Positions 1 through 7,838 of a stretch of DNA of 64,000 bases are shown here, piece after piece. Under the pieces are notes generated by a model. The model was not told the DNA's origin, made no database searches, and was given only the letters and a program-made list of their open reading frames with translations. The stretch lies in assembly GCF_029428875.1 (NCBI RefSeq), contig NZ_JAJSOO010000001.1, forward strand, positions 3,906,001 through 3,970,000, read 5' to 3'. This DNA comes from Streptomyces sp. JH34. Lineage in GTDB: Bacteria; Actinomycetota; Actinomycetes; Streptomycetales; Streptomycetaceae. Both the position numbers and the translations under genes were made by a program. The stretch's first letter is position 1, and each line of letters opens with the position of its first letter.

Positions 1-598
1 CGACCGGCGTACCGCGTTCGCACGTCAGGTGGTGGACGAGGGGGGCGTCGATCGATCCGAGCAGCGTGTGCGCGAGCAGGTCCGGCTCACCGGTCGCACG
101 CGCCTGACGCAGCAGCAGGGTGACGTGACTGATCCTCAGCCGTTGTGCGGGGACGGTGTAGGTGCGCAACGGATCGGTGCGGGAGGCCAGGATCAGCTCG
201 TGGTGATCGCGTTCGTGGCGCATCACGGCGGGGCCGAAGGCATGCAGCCGCTCGGCTGCGGGGGCGTCCGGGCCCAAGGGAGGCGGCCCGGAGAGGAAAG
301 CGGCCTGCAGCAGGGACTCGCGGTGGTCGAGCAGGGCGATGAGCAGGCCGGTGCGGTCCTTGAAGCGTCGGAAGACGGTGCCCTTGCCGACCCCGGCGGC
401 GGCGGCCACCGATTCCATGGTCAGATCCGACGCCCCGCAGTCCGCCAGAAGGCGGGAGGCGGCGTCCAGCAGGAGCGCTCGATTGCGCGCCGCATCCGCT
501 CGCAGCATCTCCGGTCCGCCGGCGGCGGCGAGCGTGAGACTCGTTCGCGCCTCGCCCGGGTCGGGGGGCCCGGGCGGCGGGGAAAGGGGGTCGGTCAT
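1..598 (-). CDS. TetR/AcrR family transcriptional regulator (3' end outside window)
   Basis: Reading leftward from an ATG at 598, an open frame of 199 codons runs off the window edge. Residues about 40-80 form the N-terminal TetR helix-turn-helix: a helix with LLLDAASRLLADCG is followed by LTMESVAAAAGVGKGTVFRRF, a textbook recognition-helix region. The rest would be the ligand-binding and dimerisation domain. A proline-rich lead of about 30 residues precedes the DNA-binding domain, so the true start could be the internal ATG at residue 31. The gene is divergent from an FMN reductase, and two near-identical 22-bp palindromes lie between them, so it very likely represses itself and that reductase. 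The inducer is unknown. Confidence 0.88.
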   Translation of the reverse strand, partial: MTDPLSPPPGPPDPGEARTSLTLAAAGGPEMLRADAARNRALLLDAASRLLADCGASDLTMESVAAAAGVGKGTVFRRFKDRTGLLIALLDHRESLLQAAFLSGPPPLGPDAPAAERLHAFGPAVMRHERDHHELILASRTDPLRTYTVPAQRLRISHVTLLLRQARATGEPDLLAHTLLGSIDAPLVHHLTCERGTPV

Positions 599-623
599 GG
601 CTTCAGGGTAGCCCCGGACGGCA

Positions 624-645
624 TAAGTGGACCGCGGTCCGGTTA
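624..645. promoter_or_regulatory. Predicted TetR operator O1
   Basis: A 22-bp imperfect palindrome has a perfect core GGACCGCGGTCC (629-640) and flanks TAA and TTA. Its centre is 35 bp from that of the second palindrome, which has the same TAA-N4-GACC/GGTC-N4-TTA plan. It lies 26 bp upstream of the TetR ATG. It is inferred to be the regulator's binding site; no binding data are available here. Confidence 0.65.
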
Positions 646-658
646 GGTGGTACAACTT

Positions 659-680
659 TAAACGGACCATGGTCCGCTTA
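659..680. promoter_or_regulatory. Predicted TetR operator O2
   Basis: TAAACGGACCATGGTCCGCTTA is a 22-bp palindrome with one mismatched pair and a perfect 14-bp core at 663-676. It shares arms with O1. It lies 34 bp upstream of the FMN reductase start, where bound protein would block transcription or early elongation of that gene. Confidence 0.7.
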
Positions 681-714
681 CTTCTGCAGTCTCCGTCTCC
701 CGGGAGCTTCCCCC

Positions 715-1272
715 ATGTCTGTACGCATCCTCGCCCTCGTCGGCAGCCTCCGCGCCGGCTCCCACAACCGTCAGCTCGCCGAGGCCGCCGTCAAGCACGC
801 GCCCGAGGGCGTCGAGGTCGAGCTGTACGAGGGCCTCGCCGACGTCCCGTTCTACAACGAGGACATCGACGTCGAGGGTGGCGTCCCGGCTGCGGCCGCC
901 GAGCTGCGTGCCGTGGCCGGCCGGTCCGACGCGTTCCTGCTGTTCTCGCCCGAGTACAACGGCACCATGCCGGCCGTGCTGAAGAACGCCATCGACTGGC
1001 TGTCCCGCCCGTACGGTGCCGGCGCGCTCACCGCGAAGCCGGTCGCCGTGGTCGGTACCGCCTTCGGCCAGTTCGGTGGCGTGTGGGCCCAGGACGAGGC
1101 GCGTAAGGCCGCGGGCATCGCCGGTGGAGCGGTCCTCGCGGACGCCAAGCTCTCCATCCCCGGCTCCGTGACCCGCTTCGCCGAGCTCCACCCGGCGGAC
1201 GACGCCGAGGTCGTCACCTCGCTGACCGAGGTGCTCCGCCAGGTCGCCGAGGGCACCACGGTGGCCGCCTGA
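715..1272 (+). CDS. NAD(P)H-dependent FMN reductase family flavoprotein
   Basis: The 185-residue protein has the flavodoxin-like fold of the NADPH-dependent FMN reductase family. GSLRAGSHNRQL at residues 10-21 is the FMN phosphate-binding loop after the first beta strand, and FSPEYNGTMPAVLKNAIDW at 77-95 is the family signature that contacts the isoalloxazine ring. Length and motifs are complete. Enzymes of this kind reduce FMN or quinones in the cytosol with NAD(P)H; the exact substrate cannot be read from sequence. Divergence from a TetR gene with two operators suggests induction by an electrophile, quinone or other small ligand. The Shine-Dalgarno sequence is weak (gggag, about 10 nt upstream). 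Confidence 0.92.
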   Translation: MSVRILALVGSLRAGSHNRQLAEAAVKHAPEGVEVELYEGLADVPFYNEDIDVEGGVPAAAAELRAVAGRSDAFLLFSPEYNGTMPAVLKNAIDWLSRPYGAGALTAKPVAVVGTAFGQFGGVWAQDEARKAAGIAGGAVLADAKLSIPGSVTRFAELHPADDAEVVTSLTEVLRQVAEGTTVAA

Positions 1273-1327
1273 TCGACCTCCGGCGGTGTTGCGCCGAGGA
1301 TTCCGCGCCGCTGCCCGAGAATTCCGC

Positions 1328-1363
1328 GTGCCCGGCCCCTCTTCTCGGAGAGTGGCCGGGCAC
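1328..1363 (+). terminator. Predicted terminator of the FMN reductase gene
   Basis: Arms GTGCCCGGCC and GGCCGGGCAC pair perfectly over 10 bp. The 16-nt loop contains a second small stem (CTCT/AGAG). It lies 55 nt after the stop codon. There is no U-tract, as is common in Streptomyces. Confidence 0.55.
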
Positions 1364-1540
1364 ACGTGCGTTCACAGCGGGAGACGACCTGCCGCGGGAC
1401 CCTGTGGCCCGTCAGGTCTGCTGCTGCGGATCACGGGCAGACCCGAGCGCGCCGGATCGACGGCCTGGGCGCCGCGCCAGGCGCGGCGACAGTGAGGCTT
1501 GATCGAAGGCCTTCGCCCCCGGTTCGGCCCCGAGCACGAC

Positions 1541-1574
1541 AGAGGCCAGGTCCTGAATTTAGGACCTGGCCTCT
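1541..1574 (-). terminator. Predicted terminator downstream of tRNA-Pro
   Basis: A perfect 14-bp inverted repeat (AGAGGCCAGGTCCT / AGGACCTGGCCTCT) with a 6-nt loop begins 18 nt past the tRNA 3' end in the direction of tRNA transcription. The rest of 1364-1592 shows no gene. Confidence 0.7.
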
Positions 1575-1592
1575 GACCTGGTGTTTCAGCTG

Positions 1593-1666
1593 TCGGGGTG
1601 GCGGGATTTGAACCCACGACCTCTTCGTCCCGAACGAAGCGCGCTGCCAAGCTGCGCTACACCCCG
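1593..1666 (-). tRNA. tRNA-Pro(CGG)
   Basis: The reverse strand folds as a full cloverleaf: a 7-bp acceptor stem CGGGGTG/CACCCCG, a D arm GCGC...GCGC, an anticodon stem CTTCG/CGAAG around loop TTCGGGA (anticodon CGG, proline), and a T arm with GTTCAAATC. The discriminator base is A. CCA is not encoded. Length is 74 nt. Confidence 0.96.
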
Positions 1667-1786
1667 ATGCCCACCGGTCTCCCGGCGACATCGATTACTT
1701 TAGCCCACCCGCGCCCGGAGGCGAAATCCGGATTTCGTTCCGGGGCGGAGCCGTGGCAGACCTGGGGCGGGCGCGGAGTGGATGAC

Positions 1787-2725
1787 TCAGTCCCGCGGCG
1801 TCAGCGTCAGCAGCGTCGCCTCGGGCGGGCAGGCGAAGCGGACCGGGGTGTAGCGGTTGGTGCCGCAGCCCGCCGAGACGTGGAGGTAGGAGCGCCGCTC
1901 GCCGACCGTGTGGCCGGAGAGGCCCTTCACACGGTCCGTGTCCAGGTCGCAGTTGGTGACCAGAGCGCCGTAGAAGGGGATGCAGAGCTGGCCGCCGTGG
2001 GTGTGACCGGCCAGGATCAGCGGGTAACCGTCCGCCGTGAAGGCGTCCAGGGAGCGCAGGTACGGGGCGTGGACCACGCCGATGGAAAGGTCCGCACCGG
2101 TCTCGGGCCCGCCGGCGACCTCGGTGTAGCGGTCCCGCTTGATGTGGGGGTCGTCCAGGCCGGTGAAGGCGATCTCGAGTCCGTCCGCCTTGAGCTGGCC
2201 CCGGGTGTTGGAGAGGTTGAGCCAGCCGGCTTCGTCGAACGCGTCCCGCATCGGCTCCCACGGGTTGTGGACGACGTCGACAGCCGGGGCGTTCCCGTTG
2301 AGCCCGTGCTTGCCCTGCGTCTTCTCCAGGAGGTAGCGGACCGGGTTGCGGAGCTTCGGCCCGTAGTAGTCGTTCGAACCGAAGACGTAGACCCCGGGGA
2401 ACCCCATCAGCGGGCCGAGCGCGTCGAGCAGCTCCGGCACGGCCTCCGGGTCGGAGAGGTTGTCGCCCGTGTTCACCACGAAGTCCGGGCGCAGGCCCGC
2501 CAGCGACTGCAGCCAGGCGCGCTTCTTGCGCTGGCCGCTCACCATGTGGATGTCCGAGACCTGGAGAACGCGCAACGGGCGTGCCCCGTGCGGGAGTACA
2601 GGAATCGTGATCCGGCGGAGGCGGAACGAGCGTGCTTCGAATCCGGCCGCGTACACGAGGCCGGCGGCACCGACCGCTGCGCCGACTGCCGTGACTTTCA
2701 GGGGTACTCCGTAGCGTGCGCGCAT
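1787..2725 (-). CDS. Membrane-anchored metallophosphoesterase
   Basis: The 312-residue calcineurin-like phosphoesterase starts with a probable membrane anchor (residues 10-27) followed by the binuclear-metal motifs in order: SDIH (D58, H60), GDN (87-89), a GSND variant of the usual GNHE (N118, D119), VVHAP (H219) and GHTHGG (H241, H243). Every metal ligand is present, so it should be active. Related proteins such as E. coli YaeI and B. subtilis YkuE act on phospholipids or cell-envelope substrates; the substrate here is not deducible. The gene is divergent from the YqeY gene with 79 bp between start codons. Confidence 0.9.
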   Translation of the reverse strand: MRARYGVPLKVTAVGAAVGAAGLVYAAGFEARSFRLRRITIPVLPHGARPLRVLQVSDIHMVSGQRKKRAWLQSLAGLRPDFVVNTGDNLSDPEAVPELLDALGPLMGFPGVYVFGSNDYYGPKLRNPVRYLLEKTQGKHGLNGNAPAVDVVHNPWEPMRDAFDEAGWLNLSNTRGQLKADGLEIAFTGLDDPHIKRDRYTEVAGGPETGADLSIGVVHAPYLRSLDAFTADGYPLILAGHTHGGQLCIPFYGALVTNCDLDTDRVKGLSGHTVGERRSYLHVSAGCGTNRYTPVRFACPPEATLLTLTPRD

Positions 2726-2804
2726 GGCCCCATCGTCGCAGAAACGGTGCGGTGGGACGAAAACAGGAAAGCGGCGGGTACCCCGTACCTGTCACAATCT
2801 CCGC

Positions 2805-3269
2805 ATGACCACGCTCAAGTCCAAGCTCAAGGAAGACCTCACCACGGCCATGAAGGCGCGTGACGAGCTCACCTCGTCCACCCTCCGGCTCACCCTGACC
2901 GCGATCACCAAGGAAGAGGTCAGCGGCAAGACGTCGCGCGAGCTCTCCGACGACGAGGTCCAGAAGGTGATCGCCAAGGAGGCGAAGAAGCGCCGCGAGG
3001 CGGCCGAGGCCTTCTCGCAGGGCGGCCGGACGGAGCAGGCCGAGCGCGAGCGGGCCGAGGGCGAACTGCTGGACGCGTACCTGCCCAAGCAGCTCACCGA
3101 CGACGAGCTGGACGTGATCGTCGCGCAGGCCGTCCAGGAGGCGAGGAGCGCGGGTGCCGAGGGGCCGCGTGCGATGGGCGCCGTCATGAAGATCGTCAAC
3201 CCGAAGGTGGCCGGCCTCGCCGACGGCGGCCGGGTGGCCGCCACGGTGAAGAAGCTGCTCGCCGGCTGA
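2805..3269 (+). CDS. GatB/YqeY domain-containing protein
   Basis: The 154-residue protein beginning MTTLKSKLKEDLTTAMKARD is a stand-alone YqeY protein. It has an N-terminal helical domain and a C-terminal domain ending in the helices DGGRVAATVKKLLAG, the region shared with the tRNA-binding tail of the amidotransferase subunit GatB. The ATG at 2805 fits the family's start; in-frame codons upstream would add a basic non-family extension. The role of YqeY proteins is not firmly known, although tRNA binding is suspected from the GatB similarity. It converges with the PBP gene across a strong hairpin. Confidence 0.92.
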   Translation: MTTLKSKLKEDLTTAMKARDELTSSTLRLTLTAITKEEVSGKTSRELSDDEVQKVIAKEAKKRREAAEAFSQGGRTEQAERERAEGELLDAYLPKQLTDDELDVIVAQAVQEARSAGAEGPRAMGAVMKIVNPKVAGLADGGRVAATVKKLLAG

Positions 3270-3284
3270 GGGACCGCACACACG

Positions 3285-3328
3285 AAGGAGGAGGGGCGCC
3301 CCGGACCGGGGTGCCCCTCCTCCTTTTC
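3285..3328. terminator. Bidirectional terminator between yqeY and the PBP gene
   Basis: The hairpin AAGGAGGAGGGGC-GCCCCGG / CCGGGG-TGCCCCTCCTCCTT has one internal mismatch and is followed by TTTT on the plus strand and preceded by AA on the same strand. It begins 15 nt after the yqeY stop and ends 26 nt before the PBP stop, so it suits both convergent genes. Confidence 0.8.
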
Positions 3329-3354
3329 ATGACGTGGTCGTACGCGCCGGACCG

Positions 3355-5589
3355 TCAGGGACCGTTGCGGCCGTTCCTGCCGCCGTCGTTCCCGCCGATG
3401 AAGCCGGGCGGGATGGTGATGCCGCCGGCGGGGTCGGCGCCGGAGTCGTTGCCGCCACCGTTGCCGCCACCGTTGTCGCCCCCGCGGCCCTTGTCCTTCT
3501 CCTTCTCCTTCTCCTTGGCGCGCGGCACCGAGACGGGGTTGAAGGAGGGGGTCTCCGAGGCGTCCAGCGCGCCGGTCATCGCGGTCTTCCAGATCGGACC
3601 GGGGAGACAGCCGCCGCAGACCTTGTCGTAGTACTGGCCACCGATGGTGATGTTGTACATCGGCACCTTCTTGCCGACGTCAGCACCCACCCACACGGCC
3701 GTGGACAGGTTCGGCGTGTAGCCGACGAACCAGGCGTCCACGCGGTCGTTGGTCGTACCGGTCTTGCCCGCGTTGTCGCGGTCCGTCAGGCCGGCCTGGG
3801 TGCCGGTGCCGTCCTCGACGACGCCCTTGAGCATCTGGTTGATCGTGTCGGCCGTCTTCTCGCTCATCGCCCGCGAGCACGAGGACTCGGGTACGTCGAC
3901 CTTCTTGCCGTTCGCGTCCTTGATGGCCTCGATGGCGATCGGCGTGCAGAACGTGCCGCGGTTGGCGAACGCCGCGTACGTGGAGGCCATGCCGAGCGGG
4001 GTGCTCTCCGTGCCGCCCAGGGTGATCGACGGGTGGCTGTCCGAGAGAGGCTTGCCGTCACCGCGCTCGTAGCCGAGCTTCTTCGCCATGGTGACCGTCT
4101 CGCACAGACCGGCCTGCTGCTCCAGTTTGGCGAAGTAGGTGTTGATCGACTTGCCGAGCGCGCCCGTCATGTCGAAGGCGCCCTTCTCGGACTCCAGCTC
4201 GTTCTGGAGGTCCCAGTTCCCGCTCCCGACGGGCGATCCCGCGCAGTTGCGGTAGGAGTTCATCGGCACCGAGATCTTCCAGTCGGAGCTGTAGCTCTGC
4301 GCCGGGTTGATGCCCTTCTCCAGTGCCGCCGCGGCCGTGATCGGCTTGAAGGTCGAACCGACCTGGAAGCCGTAGGTGCTGCCACCCAACTTGTTGCTGA
4401 CGGCGAGGTTGAGCACCGTCTCGTGCTGCGTCTGGTCGAGGCCGTACGGGCGGGACTGGCCCATCGAGAGGATCTTGCCGGTGCCGGGCTCGACCTGGAC
4501 CACCGACGCGGCGACCTTGTCGTCCTTGTCGACCTTCGAGGTGGCCGCCTCGTTGGCGGCCTTCTGGGCGCGCGGCGACAGGGTGGTCTTGATGGTCAGA
4601 CCGCCGAGGTTCCACAGCTTGGTCCGGTCCTCCGCGGTCTTCCCGAAGGCGGTGTCGGACAGGATGGTCTTGCGCACGTAGTCGCAGAAGAACCCGGCAC
4701 CGCTGACGGCCGTGATGCAGCCGTTCTTCGGCTTGCTGACCTTCAGCTCGATGGGGGCGGCGATGGCCTTGTCGGCCTCCCCCTGGGAGATGGTGCCGAC
4801 GGCGGCCATGCGGGTCAGCACGGTGTTGCGGCGCTTGGTCGCCTCCTCCGCGTCGTTGACCGGGTCGTAGCGGGTCGGCGACTGGACGAGGCCGGCCAGC
4901 ATGGCGGCCTCCTCCAGCTTCAGGTCCTTGGCGTGCTTGGAGAAGTAGCGCTGCGAGGCCGCCTCGACACCGTAGGCCTGCTGTCCGAAGAAAGTGATGT
5001 TGAGGTAGTTCTCCAGGATCTTCTTCTTGCCGAGCTCTTCCTCGACCTGGATCGCGTACTTCAGCTCCCGGACCTTGCGGCCGATGGTCTGCTGGGTGGC
5101 CTCGGCGACCTTTTCCGGGTCGTCGCCCGCCTCCTCGACGAAGACGTTCTTCACATACTGCTGGGTGAGCGTCGACGCGCCCTGAGCGGCGCCGCCCTCC
5201 TGCACGTTGCGGTTCATCGCGCGCAGGATGCCCTTGAGGTCGACCGCGCCGTGCTCGTAGAAGCGCGAGTCCTCGATCGCGACGATCGCGTCCTGCATGT
5301 ACGGCGAGATGTCCTTGAGCGGTACGACGGTGCGGTCACGCGAGTACACCGTGGCGATCGCGCCGCCCTCGTTGTCCAGGATCGTGGTCCGCTGGCTCAG
5401 CGGCGGAGTCTTGAGGTTGGAGGGGATCTCGTCGAATCCCTCGACGGTCCCCTTGGCCGCGAGCCCGAGTGCGCCGGCGGCCGGCAGCGCGATGCCTGCC
5501 AGCACAGCTCCGGAGAGCGCGGCGACACCGAGGAACTTGGCGGCCTGCTGGGTCGTCGTCAGACCCCCGCCTGAGCGCTTCTTTGGCAT
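3355..5589 (-). CDS. Class A penicillin-binding protein (transglycosylase/transpeptidase)
   Basis: The 744-residue bifunctional peptidoglycan synthase has a membrane anchor at residues 18-45, then a GT51 glycosyltransferase domain with catalytic Glu in EDSRFYEHGAVD (E106) and GASTLTQQYVKN (from 137). The transpeptidase domain has S412-TFK, S481-IN and K609-TG motifs, so both activities look intact. The C-terminal 50 residues are a low-complexity KEKEKEKDK then Gly/Asn/Pro tail outside the membrane. It belongs to the PonA/PonA2 group, and its neighbour is a WhiB-type gene, the same pairing as ponA2-whiB4 in mycobacteria. It polymerises and cross-links peptidoglycan on the outer face of the membrane. 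Confidence 0.95.
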   Translation of the reverse strand: MPKKRSGGGLTTTQQAAKFLGVAALSGAVLAGIALPAAGALGLAAKGTVEGFDEIPSNLKTPPLSQRTTILDNEGGAIATVYSRDRTVVPLKDISPYMQDAIVAIEDSRFYEHGAVDLKGILRAMNRNVQEGGAAQGASTLTQQYVKNVFVEEAGDDPEKVAEATQQTIGRKVRELKYAIQVEEELGKKKILENYLNITFFGQQAYGVEAASQRYFSKHAKDLKLEEAAMLAGLVQSPTRYDPVNDAEEATKRRNTVLTRMAAVGTISQGEADKAIAAPIELKVSKPKNGCITAVSGAGFFCDYVRKTILSDTAFGKTAEDRTKLWNLGGLTIKTTLSPRAQKAANEAATSKVDKDDKVAASVVQVEPGTGKILSMGQSRPYGLDQTQHETVLNLAVSNKLGGSTYGFQVGSTFKPITAAAALEKGINPAQSYSSDWKISVPMNSYRNCAGSPVGSGNWDLQNELESEKGAFDMTGALGKSINTYFAKLEQQAGLCETVTMAKKLGYERGDGKPLSDSHPSITLGGTESTPLGMASTYAAFANRGTFCTPIAIEAIKDANGKKVDVPESSCSRAMSEKTADTINQMLKGVVEDGTGTQAGLTDRDNAGKTGTTNDRVDAWFVGYTPNLSTAVWVGADVGKKVPMYNITIGGQYYDKVCGGCLPGPIWKTAMTGALDASETPSFNPVSVPRAKEKEKEKDKGRGGDNGGGNGGGNDSGADPAGGITIPPGFIGGNDGGRNGRNGP

Positions 5590-5986
5590 GGGGGCAGCCT
5601 ACGTTCTCATTCGCCGGACACACGTACAGGCCTTGGCCTAAGCTGCTCTCAACTGTCACAGCAGTCCGTTTGTGCATCAACCCCCCTGCATGGCCCTCAA
5701 TGGAATTCAGCCAAGCGTCGAGGCGCCCCGAATTCGCCTCATGTGTCATTGAATGTCCGTTGCGACTTGGGGTTTCTGCCCGGATTCCGTCGGGATGATC
5801 ACGCATGTCCCTGCGTCACTCCTCTGGGTGATCTGCCGCGTACGCATAGTCCGTTCGGGCCATTCAAGATTGGGCCCGAAGGGGGTGTTGTGCTGTCGCC
5901 ACCTTCCGTAACGTCCTCAACTGGCAACGGTGAATATGCCGCTGCCGCCGTGGGGGAGCCTCGATTCGGGAGAGGACGGCGCCGGC
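5590..5986. promoter_or_regulatory. wblA upstream region with inverted repeat
   Basis: No gene is seen in this 397-bp divergent region. It should hold promoters for the PBP gene and wblA. An inverted repeat TTCGGGCC (5854-5861) / GGCCCGAA (5873-5880) with an 11-nt spacer lies about 107 bp upstream of the chosen wblA start and is a candidate operator. An in-frame GTG (5930) and ATG (5936) within it could extend the wblA product by 17-19 residues. Confidence 0.4.
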
Positions 5987-6352
5987 ATGGGCTGGGTAAC
6001 CGACTGGAGTGCGCAGGCAGCCTGCCGCACTACCGATCCGGATGAATTGTTCGTACAAGGGGCAGCGCAGAACAGGGCCAAGGCGGTGTGCACCGGATGC
6101 CCGGTGCGTACCGAGTGCCTGGCAGACGCGCTGGACAACCGCGTCGAGTTCGGCGTGTGGGGCGGGATGACGGAGCGGGAACGCCGGGCGCTGCTGCGTC
6201 GACGGCCCACCGTGACGTCCTGGCGTCGCCTGCTGGAGACCGCGCGAAGTGAGTACGAGCGGTCCACGGGCATGCTGCCCGCAGCAGTGGGCCTGGACGG
6301 CGGCGGTCTGCACGACGACGAACTGCACGAGACGTTCGCCGCCGTGGGGTGA
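5987..6352 (+). CDS. wblA: WhiB-family iron-sulfur regulator WblA
   Basis: The 121-residue Wbl protein has four cluster cysteines C13, C35, C38 and C44 (C-x21-C-x2-C-x5-C), the G-V-W-G-G turn at 56-60, and a basic C-terminal patch (RERRALLRRRP), the usual order for a 4Fe-4S Wbl DNA-binding protein. The sequence from MGWVTDWSAQAAC onward matches what I know of Streptomyces WblA, the orthologue of mycobacterial WhiB4, which represses antibiotic production and affects sporulation and oxidative-stress responses. The ATG at 5987 is preferred because GGGAGAGGA lies 10 nt upstream. It converges with the ArsA pair. Confidence 0.93.
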   Translation: MGWVTDWSAQAACRTTDPDELFVQGAAQNRAKAVCTGCPVRTECLADALDNRVEFGVWGGMTERERRALLRRRPTVTSWRRLLETARSEYERSTGMLPAAVGLDGGGLHDDELHETFAAVG

Positions 6353-6392
6353 TGCCTCGTGGGCGGCCCGTAGGGGACGCCCCGGCGCGGCC

Positions 6393-7838
6393 CTACGCAG
6401 CTCCGGCCGGGGCGGAACCGGTCGCGAGCAGCTCCCCGATGGCCCTGAGGCCTGAGAGGTCGTGCACGTCACCGGGCAGCGCGGCCACCTCGGTCACCGG
6501 GACCTCCGGGTGGTGCGCGGTGAAGCGGTCGCGCGTGTGCTGCTCGCGCGCGACGACCTGCATACGCTCGGCGTGCAGTCGCAACAGACCTGCGGTCAGC
6601 TGCTCGACGGACACTTCGGCGGACACGTCGTCCGCGGTGGGTGTGTCGAGCCTGTCCGCCTCCGTGTGCGTGAGTGGCGCGGAAGGGGTGGTCGACCTCC
6701 GGCCACGGCTCTGCGGCTCGGGGCTGCGCGACGTCCGGTCGTGCGAGGGCGGCTCCTGCTGTGGGGGTTCGTGCGGTGCGGGATCGTTGCCGCGCTCGGG
6801 GGAGAGCCGCGACTCCGGGGCTTCGGAGGGGGTGGCGGTCACCGGGCCCGCCGGGTCACCAAGGCCAGCCTTCCCTGCGGCCTGATCCACAATGCCGACG
6901 GCTTCAAGATTTTCTGCTGCCGCCAGCGCCCGCTCCTCGGAGAGCCGTGAGGCCTCACTGCCGTGCACCCGGTTGAGGACCAGACCGGCCAGCGGCATCT
7001 CCTCGGCGGCCAGCCGCTCCACGAAGTACGCGGCTTCGCGCAGTGCGTCCCGCTCCGGCGTCGCCACCACGAGGAACGCCGTGCCGGGCGCCTGCAGCAG
7101 CTTGTACGTGGCGTCGGCCCGGGTGCGGAATCCGCCGAACATGGAGTCCATCGCGGCGACGAAGGTCTGCACGTCGCGCAGGAACTGACCGCCGAGCAGC
7201 TTCCCGAGCGTCCCCGTCATCATCGACATCCCGACGTTCAGGAACTTCATCCCGGCCCGCCCGCCGATCTTCGCCGGGGCGATCAGCAGCCGGATGAACT
7301 TCCCGTCCAGGAAGGAGCCGAGACGTTTTGGCGCGTCCAGGAAGTCCAGTGCGGAGCGGGACGGCGGGGTGTCGACCACGATCAGGTCCCACTCGTCGCG
7401 GGCCCGCAGCTGCCCGAGCTTCTCCATCGCCATGTATTCCTGCGTGCCCGCGAACCCGGCCGACAGCGACTGGTAGAAGGGGTTCTCCAGGATCGCGCGG
7501 GCGCGCTCCGCATCCGTGTGCGCCTCGACGGTCTCGTCGAAGGTGCGCTTCATGTCGAGCATCATGGCGTGCAGCTCACCCTCGCCCGCGATGCCGTCGA
7601 CCCGCCGCGGGACGTTGTCCAACCGGTCGATGCCCATGGACTGGGCGAGCCGGCGGGCAGGGTCGATGGTCAGGACGACGACCTTGCGGCCCCGCTCGGC
7701 CGCCCGTACCCCGAGGGCCGCCGCGGTCGTGGTCTTGCCCACGCCACCGGATCCGCAGCACACGACGATGCGGATCCCGGGGTCGTCCAGGAGCGCGTCG
7801 GTCTCCAGCCCCGGCGCGACGCCAGTGATCGGTGTCAT
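6393..7838 (-). CDS. ArsA-like P-loop ATPase, distal partner
   Basis: The 481-residue protein carries a deviant Walker A GSGGVGKTT (29-37) in which the intra-loop signature lysine of ArsA/MinD ATPases is serine, then the switch region VLTIDPARRLAQSMG and a DTPPS Walker B-like motif. The last 150 residues are a Pro/Glu/Arg-rich linker and a helical tail. It overlaps the upstream ATPase gene by ATGA, so the two are translationally coupled and probably form a heteromer, as suggested for the mycobacterial Rv3679-Rv3680 pair. There are no arsenic genes nearby, so an arsenite role is unlikely; membrane-protein targeting or anion handling is speculative. Confidence 0.85.
   Translation of the reverse strand: MTPITGVAPGLETDALLDDPGIRIVVCCGSGGVGKTTTAAALGVRAAERGRKVVVLTIDPARRLAQSMGIDRLDNVPRRVDGIAGEGELHAMMLDMKRTFDETVEAHTDAERARAILENPFYQSLSAGFAGTQEYMAMEKLGQLRARDEWDLIVVDTPPSRSALDFLDAPKRLGSFLDGKFIRLLIAPAKIGGRAGMKFLNVGMSMMTGTLGKLLGGQFLRDVQTFVAAMDSMFGGFRTRADATYKLLQAPGTAFLVVATPERDALREAAYFVERLAAEEMPLAGLVLNRVHGSEASRLSEERALAAAENLEAVGIVDQAAGKAGLGDPAGPVTATPSEAPESRLSPERGNDPAPHEPPQQEPPSHDRTSRSPEPQSRGRRSTTPSAPLTHTEADRLDTPTADDVSAEVSVEQLTAGLLRLHAERMQVVAREQHTRDRFTAHHPEVPVTEVAALPGDVHDLSGLRAIGELLATGSAPAGAA

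Noticed and set aside
3334..5574. 746-codon plus-strand frame opposite the PBP
   Set aside because: Antisense shadow; the PBP has both catalytic domains intact.
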